Shown here piece after piece: positions 9,224 through 18,619 of a DNA stretch of 64,000 nucleotides. The position numbers were made by a program, and so were the translations under genes. The DNA is taken from the NCBI RefSeq assembly GCF_011516635.5, contig NZ_CP096255.1, positions 2,354,501-2,418,500 of the forward strand, given 5' to 3'. The notes under the pieces were generated by a model, which saw nothing but the letters and a program-made list of their open reading frames with translations, made no database searches and was not told the DNA's origin. This stretch comes from Bradyrhizobium barranii subsp. apii. GTDB taxonomy: Bacteria > Pseudomonadota > Alphaproteobacteria > Rhizobiales > Xanthobacteraceae. How positions within the stretch are numbered: position 1 is the stretch's first letter; each line of letters begins with the position of its first letter.

Positions 9224-10015
9224 ATGCCCACGTCCCTCCAGGCGGCCCTTGCCGGCCTCGCTTTCGCAGCGGCAGTCGCCATGCCCGCGCTAGCCGATGG
9301 CCTCAAGGACGAGATCGCGCCGACCGGCAAGCTGCGGGTCGCGATCGCGATCAGCCCGGCGGGCGGCGCGTTCTGGTCGACCAAGACCGAAGCCGGCTAT
9401 GCCGGCGTGCCGGTCGACCTCGGCAAGGAGATGGCCGGCCAGCTCGGCGTGCCCGTCGAATATGTCGTGCACCAGAATTCCGGGCAGATCACCGACGCGG
9501 CGTCGGAGGGGACCTGGGACGTCACCTGGCTGCCAAAAGATCCTGAGCGCGAGACCAAGATGATGTTCGGTCCGATCTACGAGGTCGCGGATGCCACCTA
9601 CATCGTCGAGCCCGGCTCAGCCATCACCAACTTCGCCAGCCTCGACCAGCCCGGCATCAAGGTCGCGGCCGTCAACGCCACCACGACCATGCGCGGGGCG
9701 ATCGCGCACCTGAAGAATGCGAAAGTCACGGGCTATCAGACCTATGACGAGATCTTCGGCCTCCTGAAGAGCGGCGAGATCGACGCCTTCGCGCTGTCGC
9801 GCGACCAGCTCAACAAGATGGCGCAGAAGATCCCGGGCACGAAGGTGCTGGACGAGACCTTCAAGAAAACGGTGACGGCCGTCGCCGTCCCGCTCGGTCA
9901 TCCCCAGGCGCTGACGTTCGTTTCCAGGTTCATGACGGAAGCCACGACGAACGGCACCTTGCGCAAGGCCTATGACAACAACGGCCTGAAGGACACGCCG
10001 ATCCGGACTGAGTAG
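9224..10015 (+). CDS. ABC transporter solute-binding protein (amino-acid type)
   Basis: Periplasmic binding protein of 263 residues with a cleavable signal peptide ending ALADG. The body follows the family-3 pattern: LRVAIAISPAGGAFW, GVPVDLGKEMAGQLGVPVEYV and DVTWLPKDPERETKMMFGPIY. A GAGGAG ribosome site sits 8 bases before the ATG. No permease or ATPase gene is adjacent, so it is an orphan that must work with transporter parts coded elsewhere, or act as a sensor. Its promoter region (9000-9223) is shared with the divergent efflux operon. Ligand unknown. Confidence 0.85.
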   Translation: MPTSLQAALAGLAFAAAVAMPALADGLKDEIAPTGKLRVAIAISPAGGAFWSTKTEAGYAGVPVDLGKEMAGQLGVPVEYVVHQNSGQITDAASEGTWDVTWLPKDPERETKMMFGPIYEVADATYIVEPGSAITNFASLDQPGIKVAAVNATTTMRGAIAHLKNAKVTGYQTYDEIFGLLKSGEIDAFALSRDQLNKMAQKIPGTKVLDETFKKTVTAVAVPLGHPQALTFVSRFMTEATTNGTLRKAYDNNGLKDTPIRTE

Positions 10016-10028
10016 CGGCAGCGGCTCC

Positions 10029-10547
10029 ATGGCAAGCGAGATTCGGTTCCGCGCTTTCTTGCCCGCCGATGCAGCCGCCGTGCGCGAGCTGTTCATCTAG
10101 GTCAATCGCCTGTTGGCGCCGGTGCATTTGGCGGAGGCGTTTGAAGGATACATCACCCGCTCCCTCGCGGAGGAGATAGATCGTCTCGCCGATTATTATT
10201 CGGATCGGAGCGGCGGTTGCTGGGTCGCCGTCGATGACGATGAAATCGTCGGCATGTTTGGACTGGAGGCCTCTGGCGAACACGCGATGGAGTTACGGCG
10301 CATGTACGTTGCTGCCGGAGCGCGGCGCCGGGGTATCGCGCGAAAGATGCTGGCGTTTGCGGAAGAGGAGTCCCGCCGCCGCAATCGTCCGGAATTGCAG
10401 CTGAGCACGTCCGAGCTTCAGCAGGATGCGCTGACGCTGTATCGAAATGCGGGATACGAGAAGGTGCGCGAAGAGATCGCCGATGCCGCCAGCAACAAGA
10501 CGCTAGGTGGTGGCATTCGTCGCTACCATTTCACCAAGCGGCTCTGA
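10029..10547 (+). pseudogene. GNAT acetyltransferase interrupted by an in-frame amber codon
   Basis: From ATG 10029 the frame encodes a normal GNAT N-terminus (IRFRAFLPADAAAVRELFI) and then meets TAG at 10098-10100, codon 24. The same frame continues without another stop to 10547 and supplies the rest of the domain, including the acetyl-CoA loop region MYVAAGARRRGIARKMLAFA and TLYRNAGYEKVREEI. A one-base change (for example CAG or GAG to TAG) explains it. A TTG at 10113 could in principle restart translation, but the first strand and helix would be lost. It lies 13 bp after the solute-binding protein gene. Could also be a sequencing error. Confidence 0.75.
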
Positions 10548-10585
10548 CGGCATCTCGGGGCGCTTCGCCCGTTATTAGGGCTGAC

Positions 10586-11761
10586 TCACGGCTCCGCGGT
10601 GCGAATGCCTGCGGGGCTCACCTGCAGCTTGAGCGTCGAAGTCCTGGTCAGCGCCTTGCCGTCGAACGAGAATGCGATCAGCTCGTTCTCGACCATGCAC
10701 TGCGCCACGACATGTTTTGAGTCCTTTGACCACACCATGCCCTGGCACCAATGGCCGATCTTGGCCTCCGCCACCGGCGTGAGGTCGGTGCCCGAGATCC
10801 TGTAAACCTTGAGCAGGCCGAAATCGTTGAAGAAGGGCGAGGCCGATGGCTTGTTCGAGCCGTTCATGACGGTGACGGCGACATGGCTGCCGTCCGGCGA
10901 CATCTTCACGGCCTCAGGTGTCTGTCCAACGGTAACCGTCGTGACGACGCGGATCGGCTTGGCGGTCATGTCGATCAGACTGATCGTGTCACTGTCGCCG
11001 CTGCTGGCACCGACATTGCCGACGACGGCCACCGCGCTGCCGGTGAGGTCGATGTCGTAGGGGCGGATGCCGGCGGAGAGGTCGCGCTTGGTGTATTCGA
11101 CCTTGGTCCCGTCCACGCTCAGAAGCGAGATCTTGCTATCGCCGTCGCGGGTGACCAGCGCGGTGGCTCCGTCGCGGGAGAACACCACATGGCTGGGGCC
11201 GGACTTGGCATCGCCGAGTTGAATCTTCCCGCCTGCTGTCAGCGTATTGCCGCTGATCGCGAAGACCGAGACGGTGCCTTCGCTGCGGTTGGCAACCAGC
11301 GCCAGCGTACCGGCACGGTTGATCGAGACGCCGGCGGCGCCTGGGCCGGCCTGCAATGTCGCGAGCACCTTTGGCGGGGTGGATTTGAGGTCGATCACCG
11401 AGAGCTTGTCGTCGGGGACCGTCTTGGTCGTATCCGCGGGATCGAGCTTCATCGCACCCGTGACCAGCGCAAGCGAGCCGTCCGGCGCAATCGCGACGCT
11501 CGGCGGCGGCCCGACTACGCTGGCGGGTGCCGGCACCTCGCCCAAAAGCTTCAGCGCGCCATCGGTGAGATCGATGACGCTGACCGTGTCAGGTAGCGGC
11601 TGCTTACGCACCACGGCATTGCCGTTCTCCAGCATCATCTTGCCGTCATTGGCGGTGACGACGATCTCGGCATGAGCGGCGAAATTTGCAAAGCCGGCAA
11701 AGGACGTTGCGACCAGAGCCGACGCGACATCGCGCGTGCGCCTGTGAACAGCGGCTTTCAT
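10586..11761 (-). CDS. Exported beta-propeller protein (YncE/lactonase-like)
   Basis: A 391-residue secreted protein with a signal peptide ending near AAHAEIVV. Repeats of the YncE/40-residue propeller kind recur: DTVSVIDLTDGALKLL, DKLSVIDLKSTPPKVLATL, SHVVFSRDGATALVTRDGDS, DTISLIDMTAKPIRVVTTV and PEAVKMSPDGSHVAVTV. Such proteins fold as seven-bladed propellers in the periplasm; some bind ligands or DNA, few have proven activity. A GGGGGA ribosome site precedes the start. It is divergent from the phosphoesterase gene across 269 bp, and together with the next genes makes a block of secreted proteins. Function not assignable. Confidence 0.8.
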   Translation of the reverse strand: MKAAVHRRTRDVASALVATSFAGFANFAAHAEIVVTANDGKMMLENGNAVVRKQPLPDTVSVIDLTDGALKLLGEVPAPASVVGPPPSVAIAPDGSLALVTGAMKLDPADTTKTVPDDKLSVIDLKSTPPKVLATLQAGPGAAGVSINRAGTLALVANRSEGTVSVFAISGNTLTAGGKIQLGDAKSGPSHVVFSRDGATALVTRDGDSKISLLSVDGTKVEYTKRDLSAGIRPYDIDLTGSAVAVVGNVGASSGDSDTISLIDMTAKPIRVVTTVTVGQTPEAVKMSPDGSHVAVTVMNGSNKPSASPFFNDFGLLKVYRISGTDLTPVAEAKIGHWCQGMVWSKDSKHVVAQCMVENELIAFSFDGKALTRTSTLKLQVSPAGIRTAEP

Positions 11762-12030
11762 GTTTCCCCCTGAGACTTTGTTCTTGTCCGGTCAAGCTAA
11801 ATGCAACCGGGGGCATTGCGCAACAATCTGAACGCGATCATTTTTGCCTTCGCCGTTGGAATAAAACGGCAAGACGCGCTTCGGCACGGCCGAAGCGGGT
11901 GGCTGCATAAAAAATTATGCCTCGACCACTGCGCAAAGTGTCTCGTGCGTCAAACTGACACGGCTCTGTCACTCGCGATGTTTAGAACGTTTCTGATCGT
12001 AAACATCCTCATTTCCGGGGCGTCAAAAAA

Positions 12031-13770
12031 ATGAAATCGAGACTACTGACGACGGCTGCGATTGTCGCGGCCGCGAGCGCGCTCGCGTGCACTCTTCCCG
12101 TCCTTGCGGACGATTTCGGCCGTGACCGCGATCACGGGCATGATCAAGGTCGCGACAACGATCACGACCGTGATCATCACCGTCATCCGCATGACATCCA
12201 CACCGAGACGCCGATCAAGCATCTCGTGATCATCTTCAACGAGAACCGCTCGTTCGATCATTACTTCGCGACCTATCCGAACGCGGCCAATCCGTCGGGC
12301 TCGATCCCCTTCGTGCCGAAGCCGCATACGCCGAAGGTCAACAATCTCGCCAACGCGCATTTGCTGGTGAACAATCCGAACAACAGCGCGGCCAACGGCA
12401 CCGGCGCGACGGATCCGTTCCGCCTCGACCGCACTCAGGCCAACACGCGCTCGCAGAACCACTCCTACACGCCCGAGCAACAGGCCGTGGACAACGGCAA
12501 GGAAGACCTGTTTCCGAAATTCACCGGCCGCGGCACCGCCGGCGGCGCCGGTGCGTTCGGCACCAACGGTCAGGTCATGGGCTATTTCGACGGCAACACC
12601 ACCACCGCCTTCTGGAACTACGCCCAGCACTTCGCCATGAGCGACAATGCCTGGACCGACACTTTCGGTCCGTCGACGCAGGGCGCGCTCGCGGTGATTT
12701 CCGGCCAGACCAATGGCGCGCAGAACATCGTCGGCACCTCGGCGTCGATCGCCGACGGCCAGGGCGGCCTGACGCTGATCGGCGACACCGACCCGGCCTA
12801 CGATTCCTGCTCGAGCACGAGCAGCACCGTGCTGATGACAGGCAAGAACATCGGCGACCTGCTCAACGACGAGCGCATCAGCTGGGGCAGCTTCATGGGC
12901 GGCTTTGACCTGACGCTCAAGAATGCCAACGGCACCACCGGCTGCGCGCGCACCACGTTCTCCAGCAACGTGAACGGCACGATCGTGGACTACAGCCCGC
13001 ACCACGCCTGGTTCCAGTACTACAAGTCGACCGCCAACCCGACCCATGCGCGGCCGAGTTCGGTCGATGCGATCGGCCACACCTACGAGAAGGGTGGCAA
13101 GACCGTCGATCCGGCCAACCACGCCTACGACCTTGAGGACTTCTACGCCGCCGTGAAGGCCGGCAATTTCCCGGCCGTCTCCTACATCAAGATGTCGGCC
13201 TACCAGGACGGTCACGCCGGCAACTCCGATCCGCTCGACGAGCAGGTCGGCAATGTCGAGCTGATCAACTTCCTCCAGAAGCAGCCGGAGTGGCGCGAAA
13301 CCGCGGTCATCATCACCTATGACGACTCCGACGGCTGGTACGACCACCAGTACGTTGCGCCGAAGACCGCCTCCTACGATCCGACCGCCGATCAGGTCAA
13401 CGGTCCGGGCCTGTGCGGCCTCGGCCCGCAGAAGCAGCCGGCACCGAAGGGTCTCTCCGGCAAACCGGTGAACGGCCGCTGCGGTCCCGGCACGCGCATT
13501 CCGTTCATCGTGGTCTCGCCCTACGCCAGGACCAACCACGTGAGCAGCACCTACATCTCGCAGGCGTCCGTGGTGCGGTTCATCGAGGACAACTGGCTGC
13601 GCGGCCAGCGTATCGGCGGCGGCTCGTTCGATGCCAGCTCCGGCTCGATCATGGACCTGTTCGACTTCGATCAGGATCACAGCCATGACTACCGGACCGA
13701 CGCGCTGTTCCTTGATCCGACCTCCGGCACGGCGATCACCAGCCCACCGGACGAGCACCACCACCACTAG
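12031..13770 (+). CDS. Secreted phosphoesterase (phospholipase C/acid phosphatase family)
   Basis: A 579-residue exported protein with signal peptide ending VLADD, followed by a His/Asp-rich stretch (about residues 30-57, DHGHDQGRDNDHDRDHHRH) that probably binds metal. The catalytic domain shows the PF04185-type opening HLVIIFNENRSFDHYFATYP and later VIITYDDSDGWYDHQYV and GTRIPFIVVSPYA, which supply the metal and nucleophile-region residues of phosphoesterases that cleave phospholipids or phosphate monoesters. The tail ends in DEHHHH. The cytochrome c peroxidase gene begins 16 bp after its stop, so the two are co-transcribed. The substrate is open. Ribosome site weak. Confidence 0.88.
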   Translation: MKSRLLTTAAIVAAASALACTLPVLADDFGRDRDHGHDQGRDNDHDRDHHRHPHDIHTETPIKHLVIIFNENRSFDHYFATYPNAANPSGSIPFVPKPHTPKVNNLANAHLLVNNPNNSAANGTGATDPFRLDRTQANTRSQNHSYTPEQQAVDNGKEDLFPKFTGRGTAGGAGAFGTNGQVMGYFDGNTTTAFWNYAQHFAMSDNAWTDTFGPSTQGALAVISGQTNGAQNIVGTSASIADGQGGLTLIGDTDPAYDSCSSTSSTVLMTGKNIGDLLNDERISWGSFMGGFDLTLKNANGTTGCARTTFSSNVNGTIVDYSPHHAWFQYYKSTANPTHARPSSVDAIGHTYEKGGKTVDPANHAYDLEDFYAAVKAGNFPAVSYIKMSAYQDGHAGNSDPLDEQVGNVELINFLQKQPEWRETAVIITYDDSDGWYDHQYVAPKTASYDPTADQVNGPGLCGLGPQKQPAPKGLSGKPVNGRCGPGTRIPFIVVSPYARTNHVSSTYISQASVVRFIEDNWLRGQRIGGGSFDASSGSIMDLFDFDQDHSHDYRTDALFLDPTSGTAITSPPDEHHHH

Positions 13771-13786
13771 TCCAACGGGACGCTTG

Positions 13787-15130
13787 ATGAACAGCCGCAC
13801 CATGTGGCTCCTCGGCGCCGGCCTGCTTTGTCTGGCCGGCGCCGTCTTTGCGGCCGGGACGCAAGGACTTGCGGAGACGAGCCAGCTCGGCGCGAACCCG
13901 AATCCGGTTCGCCTCATGCGCCCGCCCGTCGCGCCATTGTCCGCGATGGCGCAGCTCGGCAAGGAGATCTTCTACGACGCCTCGCTGTCGTCGTCCGGCG
14001 CGCTGTCCTGCGCGTCCTGCCACAGCCCGGATCACGCCTACGGTCCCCCCAACGACGGACCGGTGATGCTCGGCGGCGCTGCCCTGTCGCGGCAAGGCGC
14101 ACGCGCGGTGCCGTCGCTGACCAATCTCGATCGCCATCCGAATTTCAGCATCGGCCCCGACAAGGGCGACGACGACAATGTCATCGACCTCGCGCAGATG
14201 GCCGCAATCGGCCAGCAGGCTGCGCGCACGACGAAGACGGCCGGCGGCAGCGGCGCATCGGCGAACATCGTGCCGCAGGGTGGCCTGTTCTGGGACGGCC
14301 GCGCCGACACGCTCCAGGACCAGGCGTTGTTCCCGCTGCTCGACCCTAACGAGATGGACGGCGGCAGTGCCGAGATCGTCGCGGACAAGCTGCGCCGTGC
14401 GCCTTACGCCAATCGCTTCGTCGAGTTGTTCGGCGCCGGCGTGCTCAAAAATCAGCGGCTCGTGATCGCGGAGGCGATGTTCGCGGTGGCGCGCTATCAG
14501 GTGGAGGAAGTCAGCTTCCATCCCTACACCAGCAAGTACGACTACTGGCTCGAGGGCAAGGCGCGACTGTCCGAAAGCGAGCTGCGCGGCCTGCAGATGT
14601 TCAACGACCCTGACAAGGCCAATTGCGCCGGCTGTCACACCTCGGCGCCGACCCGCGACGGCCTGCCGCCGCTGTTCACCGATCACCAATACGAGGCGCT
14701 CGGCGCGCCGCGCAATGCCGCGCTCGCCGGCAATCGCGATCCCAGCCATTTCGATCTCGGCGTCTGCGGCCCGCAGCGCACCGACATTTCCGAGCAGACG
14801 CAATATTGCGGCATTTTCCTGACGCCGACGCTGCGCAACACGGCGACGCGCCACGCCTTCTTCCACAACGGCGTCTTCAGCACCCTCGAGCAGGTCCTGG
14901 ACTTCTACAATTTCCGCGACACCAATCCCGAAAAGGTTTTTCCGCGCGGCGCCGACGGCGCGGTGCGGAAGTACGACGACCTGCCGCAACAATATCATGC
15001 CAATGTCGACGTCACCGATCCGCCCTTCGATCGCCACCTCGGCAACAAGCCGGCAATGACGGAGCAGGACGAAGCCGACATCATCGCGTTTCTGAAGACA
15101 CTGACGGACGGCTACAAGCCGGAAAACTAA
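13787..15130 (+). CDS. Di-haem cytochrome c peroxidase family protein
   Basis: A 447-residue periplasmic protein starting at the ATG at 13787, with a hydrophobic signal segment (MWLLGAGLLCLAGAVFAA). It has two c-type haem motifs, CASCH (near residue 68) and CAGCH (near residue 283), as in the CcpA/MauG superfamily. Other family segments are GGLFWDGRADTLQDQALFPL and TPTLRNTATRHAFFHNGVF. These enzymes reduce peroxide with electrons from cytochrome c, or oxidise partner proteins as MauG does. At about 450 residues it is longer than classical CcpA (about 330) and nearer the MauG-like branch. It is coupled to the phosphoesterase gene, so the pair may act together in the periplasm. Confidence 0.9.
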   Translation: MNSRTMWLLGAGLLCLAGAVFAAGTQGLAETSQLGANPNPVRLMRPPVAPLSAMAQLGKEIFYDASLSSSGALSCASCHSPDHAYGPPNDGPVMLGGAALSRQGARAVPSLTNLDRHPNFSIGPDKGDDDNVIDLAQMAAIGQQAARTTKTAGGSGASANIVPQGGLFWDGRADTLQDQALFPLLDPNEMDGGSAEIVADKLRRAPYANRFVELFGAGVLKNQRLVIAEAMFAVARYQVEEVSFHPYTSKYDYWLEGKARLSESELRGLQMFNDPDKANCAGCHTSAPTRDGLPPLFTDHQYEALGAPRNAALAGNRDPSHFDLGVCGPQRTDISEQTQYCGIFLTPTLRNTATRHAFFHNGVFSTLEQVLDFYNFRDTNPEKVFPRGADGAVRKYDDLPQQYHANVDVTDPPFDRHLGNKPAMTEQDEADIIAFLKTLTDGYKPEN

Positions 15131-15210
15131 GCCGTTCTCTCGGCGTGCCGCGGGGCGCGGAGGTATGGGCGTGGCAGCCTGCAGTGTCCAGGACGGCTAC
15201 AACCGATCCC

Positions 15211-16284
15211 TCAGCGCCCCTTGATCTCCGAATATTTCACCATCGCGCGCTCGAACTTCCGGTTGAACAGCCACATCGCAGCGAGGATCTCCCGGAAGCT
15301 GGCCGAGTTGCGCGCCCGGTCGGCCTGTCCGAACGCGAAGATGCTGTTGTTGCGCAGGTGCTTCATGATGGTCGGGCTGGACACCCTGTAATTCAGGACA
15401 TCGCCTGATTTGAGCGCGGACCGCGTCGGGGTCGGCACGATCTGGATCAGTTCGAACAGCTTCATTTGGTCGATCGGATCGGGCAGCGTCTTCACGATTC
15501 CCGGGATCTCCCGAAACACCTCCGCATGCGCGTTCATCAGGCCGTCGCGCACGTTGGTCCAGTGGTTGAAGCGATAGTCCGTGCCGCGGGCGCGCGCCTC
15601 TTCCTTGTCGTCGCGGGCGCTCAGCTCGGGGTTGGCCGCCGCGATCTCGCTCTTGATCGCCTCCCACTTCCTGCGGCCGTTGCGGTCCTCGGACGGGCCG
15701 GTCTGGAAGCTGCCCATATAGGTATTCGAGCGCCCGTTGCGGACATTCTGCTTGCCGTTGGTCTCGGCGAAGAACAGCCCGAGGCTGATCCGGCCCGCAG
15801 CTTCGGCGTGAGCCGGTGCAAGCCCCTTGGCGCGCGCGATCGCTGTGGCGAGATCGACGACGTCCTTGAACGGCGTCGCCGAGTTCTGCGCGCCCGCGGG
15901 CGGCGCCTCCATGACGTCGAACAGCTTTGAATATTCGTCGATCAGCGGCTCGATGTCGGCGTCGAAATAGGCCGGTGGTATCTCGAACTTGTTGGGCTTG
16001 CCGATTCGCGACGGCATGGCGTCGGTGAGATCCTTGTAAGAACTGATGACCGCGACGCGTGCCAGATAGAGCGCCTGTCCCGGCAAGTTCGGCAGCGGCT
16101 CCTTCGCCTCGATCTGTCGGCGCCGCTCGGCAAGGATGGATTTGAAATCGCCGAGCGCGCGATCATAGGTGGCGAGCGCCTCCGATTGCTTCGCGTTAGG
16201 CGTTTGTGCGTGGCTGACTGTGAACGTCGTGAGGATCAGCCCAAGCACCGCCAGGGCTATGGCGGCGTGACATCGTCGTCCCAT
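15211..16284 (-). CDS. Exported protein of unknown function
   Basis: A 357-residue protein with a signal peptide ending TVSHAQ. I do not recognise the family with certainty. The middle has GLFFAETNGKQNVRNGRSNT and YMGSFQTGPSEDRNGRRKWE, a Glu-containing stretch that recalls lysozyme-like or transglycosylase folds (an acidic residue followed by a Gly/Ser/Phe-Gln segment), but this is weak. The C-terminus is basic and helical. A GGGAA site precedes the start. It converges on the peroxidase gene, 80 bp from its stop, and is separately transcribed. Confidence 0.65.
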   Translation of the reverse strand: MGRRCHAAIALAVLGLILTTFTVSHAQTPNAKQSEALATYDRALGDFKSILAERRRQIEAKEPLPNLPGQALYLARVAVISSYKDLTDAMPSRIGKPNKFEIPPAYFDADIEPLIDEYSKLFDVMEAPPAGAQNSATPFKDVVDLATAIARAKGLAPAHAEAAGRISLGLFFAETNGKQNVRNGRSNTYMGSFQTGPSEDRNGRRKWEAIKSEIAAANPELSARDDKEEARARGTDYRFNHWTNVRDGLMNAHAEVFREIPGIVKTLPDPIDQMKLFELIQIVPTPTRSALKSGDVLNYRVSSPTIMKHLRNNSIFAFGQADRARNSASFREILAAMWLFNRKFERAMVKYSEIKGR

Positions 16285-16386
16285 GGCCGGTTCCCATGTG
16301 CCGGAGATTCGTCGGTCACGGGATCGTAAACATCAAACGCGCGGACTGGCGAGTTGCAAATCACGCACAGTCCGGGTTCTCCGACC

Positions 16387-17880
16387 TTACGCTGTGGCCC
16401 GGTACTCCGGCGCCGTCGCCAGGAACTTCGCATAGGCATCCGCATCCGGCGGCTGGAAGTGTCCGGCGAGCCCGCCGCGTTTCTGGTTCTTGGCGCCGAT
16501 ATCGGCCATGAGCTCGTCGAAATGGCGATAGTGATAGGGCGCGACGCAGAGGCCGCCATAGACGCCGGCAGCCGGCCGTTCGACCCGCTTGAAGTGCAGC
16601 ATCATCTCGACATTGTCGCGCATCGCTTGCGCTGTCGGCTGGTTCGCGAGCTGTCCGTCGGCATAGCGAACCAGCCAGTTCGCCGCGAGGTCGGCACAGA
16701 GCACGGTGCAGAACGACGAGTTGAAGCCGACGAAGCCCATCTCCGGCAGATCAGGGTTGGCGATCAGGCGGTAGAGCCGGTACTGCCCGTCCGCATCGAC
16801 AAGTTTCTGCCGATAGGCCGCGGGCAGGAAGGGTACGCCGAGCTTGTAGCCGATCGCGAGCACGGCGACGTCGGCGGCGACGCGCTCGCCGCCGCTCATC
16901 ACGATGCTGTCGCCTTCGTAGTGATCGAAGCTGCCGAACACCGCCTTGATGCGGCCGTCGGCGACCATCGGGTAGAAGTTCGGCGTTGCGATCGGCACCG
17001 AGCAGTTGACGCCGTCCTCGATCCGCTCCTTCGGCACCATCTTGCAGCGGTTCAGCTTGAGCTGCGCCTTCAGCAGGCTCTCCAGCCCGCGCCAGTTCGC
17101 CCAGATCAGCGGCGCGGCGATGCGGTGCGCGAGCCGTGCCATGGAGCTCGCGCCCCAGCCCGGAAACATCTCCTCCTGCGCGCGGATGTAGAGGATGCGC
17201 TTGAAGTTCACGAGCCCGCCAATGAAATAGGGGATGCGCCACACCGGCTCGCGCATCACGATGGTGACCTCGCGCGCGCCCGATTTCACCGCGTTCACGG
17301 CGATGTCGGTCGCGGACTTCGAGCCGCCGAGCACGACGACGCGCCGCCCTTTCGCCAGCGTCGGATCGCTGTATGTCGACGAATGCTGGATCTGGCCGCC
17401 CTGCGCCAGAAAGCCGTCCTCGCCCGGGCGATGCAGCTCGCGCGGCTCGTTGAACTGCCCGGTGCAGACCGCGACGAAATCGAAATTCTCGTTCGTGGTC
17501 GCGCCGTCCTTGCCTGATAGCGTGAGCGTCCAGCCCGGTTTGCCATCGGCGCGGCGCTCCATGCCGGCGACCCCAGTGTTGAGGCGCAGCATGTGGTTGA
17601 GGCCAAAGTTTTTCGCATAGTCGCAGAGATAGGCATGGACCTGCGGCCCGGTGGGCCATTCCGGATAACTGTCCGGCATGGCGCGATCGGTGTAGCGGTA
17701 GAGCTCCTTCGGGCTCTGGGTCTGCACGTCAGGGTACGAGCGGGCCGGCTCCCAGACGCCGCCGAGATCGGCACTGCGCTCGACGATGGTGACGCGGTGG
17801 CCGTGGCTGGAGAACGCCTTTGCGGCGGCGAGGCCTGAGACGCCGGCGCCGATCACGCAGACATGCTTGGGGCTGACCAT
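16387..17880 (-). CDS. Flavin-containing monooxygenase
   Basis: A 497-residue FAD- and NADPH-dependent oxygenase. The start at 17880 is chosen because GAGGAA precedes it and the FAD-binding motif follows at once (VCVIGAGVSGLAAAKAF). A second Rossmann motif, VVVLGGSKSATDIAVNAV, binds NADPH. The usual FMO/BVMO fingerprint (F-x-G-x-x-x-H-x-x-x-[YF]) appears in degenerate form around GGQIQHSSTYSDP. Likely substrates are ketones or soft nucleophiles containing N or S; not predictable here. The cupin gene lies 106 bp upstream on the same strand, with an AraC regulator divergent from it, so these genes may form one regulon. Confidence 0.87.
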   Translation of the reverse strand: MVSPKHVCVIGAGVSGLAAAKAFSSHGHRVTIVERSADLGGVWEPARSYPDVQTQSPKELYRYTDRAMPDSYPEWPTGPQVHAYLCDYAKNFGLNHMLRLNTGVAGMERRADGKPGWTLTLSGKDGATTNENFDFVAVCTGQFNEPRELHRPGEDGFLAQGGQIQHSSTYSDPTLAKGRRVVVLGGSKSATDIAVNAVKSGAREVTIVMREPVWRIPYFIGGLVNFKRILYIRAQEEMFPGWGASSMARLAHRIAAPLIWANWRGLESLLKAQLKLNRCKMVPKERIEDGVNCSVPIATPNFYPMVADGRIKAVFGSFDHYEGDSIVMSGGERVAADVAVLAIGYKLGVPFLPAAYRQKLVDADGQYRLYRLIANPDLPEMGFVGFNSSFCTVLCADLAANWLVRYADGQLANQPTAQAMRDNVEMMLHFKRVERPAAGVYGGLCVAPYHYRHFDELMADIGAKNQKRGGLAGHFQPPDADAYAKFLATAPEYRATA

Positions 17881-17986
17881 GGGATTCCTCGCGATCAATG
17901 TGTTTCGGGCGCAAGCGGCCACGTTCGGCCGCAATGCGCGGCCGGCGGACCTGCAAGCAGATGAAAGTGGACGGGGAGGCCGCTGC

Positions 17987-18436
17987 CTAGTCGTTGGCCT
18001 CGGGCGGCAGGAAGTCGACCTCGTGCAGCGCCGAGATGCGCACGACCTCGGCGGGGTCGGTCAGATTGTGGAGCTGGTTGAACAGCGCCTCCAGCTTCTG
18101 CATCGGCGAGACCCAGAACAGCGCGCGGCACGGCTTGTCGGACTTGTTGAAATAGCCGTGCGGGATGCCGCGCGGCATGCGCACCAGATCCCCGGCATGG
18201 GCCTTGACCCATTGGCCGTCGAGCTTGAGGTCGAGCGTGCCTTCCTGCACCAGGATGAACTCGTCCTGGGTCGGATGGATGTGCACCGGCACGAACTGGC
18301 CGGGCTCGCTGTTGGTCTCGAACGCGAAGGTGGAATCTGTGACGGCCTTGGGAAAATAGACCTGACCAAGGATGTTCCAGCTCTTGCCACCATAGCCCGT
18401 GCCAACAGCGGTTATGCCCTTTTCGAGTGCAGTCAT
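17987..18436 (-). CDS. Small cupin-domain protein
   Basis: A 149-residue single-domain cupin. The start at 18436 has a GAGGAG site; the much longer frame through it is not coding. The metal-binding cupin motif is clear: PVHIHPTQDEFILVQEGTL, where two His and a Glu would bind metal, followed by AHAGDLVRMPRGIPHGYFN with the last His. Proteins like this are often dioxygenases, isomerases or small-molecule binders. Placement between a monooxygenase and a divergent AraC regulator suggests a catabolic role. Confident on fold, not on reaction. Confidence 0.88.
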   Translation of the reverse strand: MTALEKGITAVGTGYGGKSWNILGQVYFPKAVTDSTFAFETNSEPGQFVPVHIHPTQDEFILVQEGTLDLKLDGQWVKAHAGDLVRMPRGIPHGYFNKSDKPCRALFWVSPMQKLEALFNQLHNLTDPAEVVRISALHEVDFLPPEAND

Positions 18437-18619
18437 GGCTCGCTCCTCATGGATTCCGGCGAGAATGGAGCTTCGACCCGTCGACGGTCGGTGTCTATCC
18501 GCTAAACGAATCCGGACGCGACTGTTGCCGTGCAGCATGATGATTTTGCGACGCGGCCCTTTCCGCGTTCGAGGAACCATTATAGGCTTAAAGCAATTCC
18601 GTGACGCGAAGCGTGGTCG

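Noticed and set aside
12043..13962. A 639-codon open frame on the minus strand opposite the phosphoesterase
   Set aside because: It mirrors a GC-rich real gene; composition is Arg/Val/Ala-heavy with no domain, and the plus-strand gene has a signal peptide and catalytic motifs.
16257..16559. Minus-strand frame ending with AFDVYDPVTDESPAHGNRPW
   Set aside because: Part looks protein-like, but it overlaps the end of the flavin monooxygenase in another frame and has no start or ribosome site; kept out.
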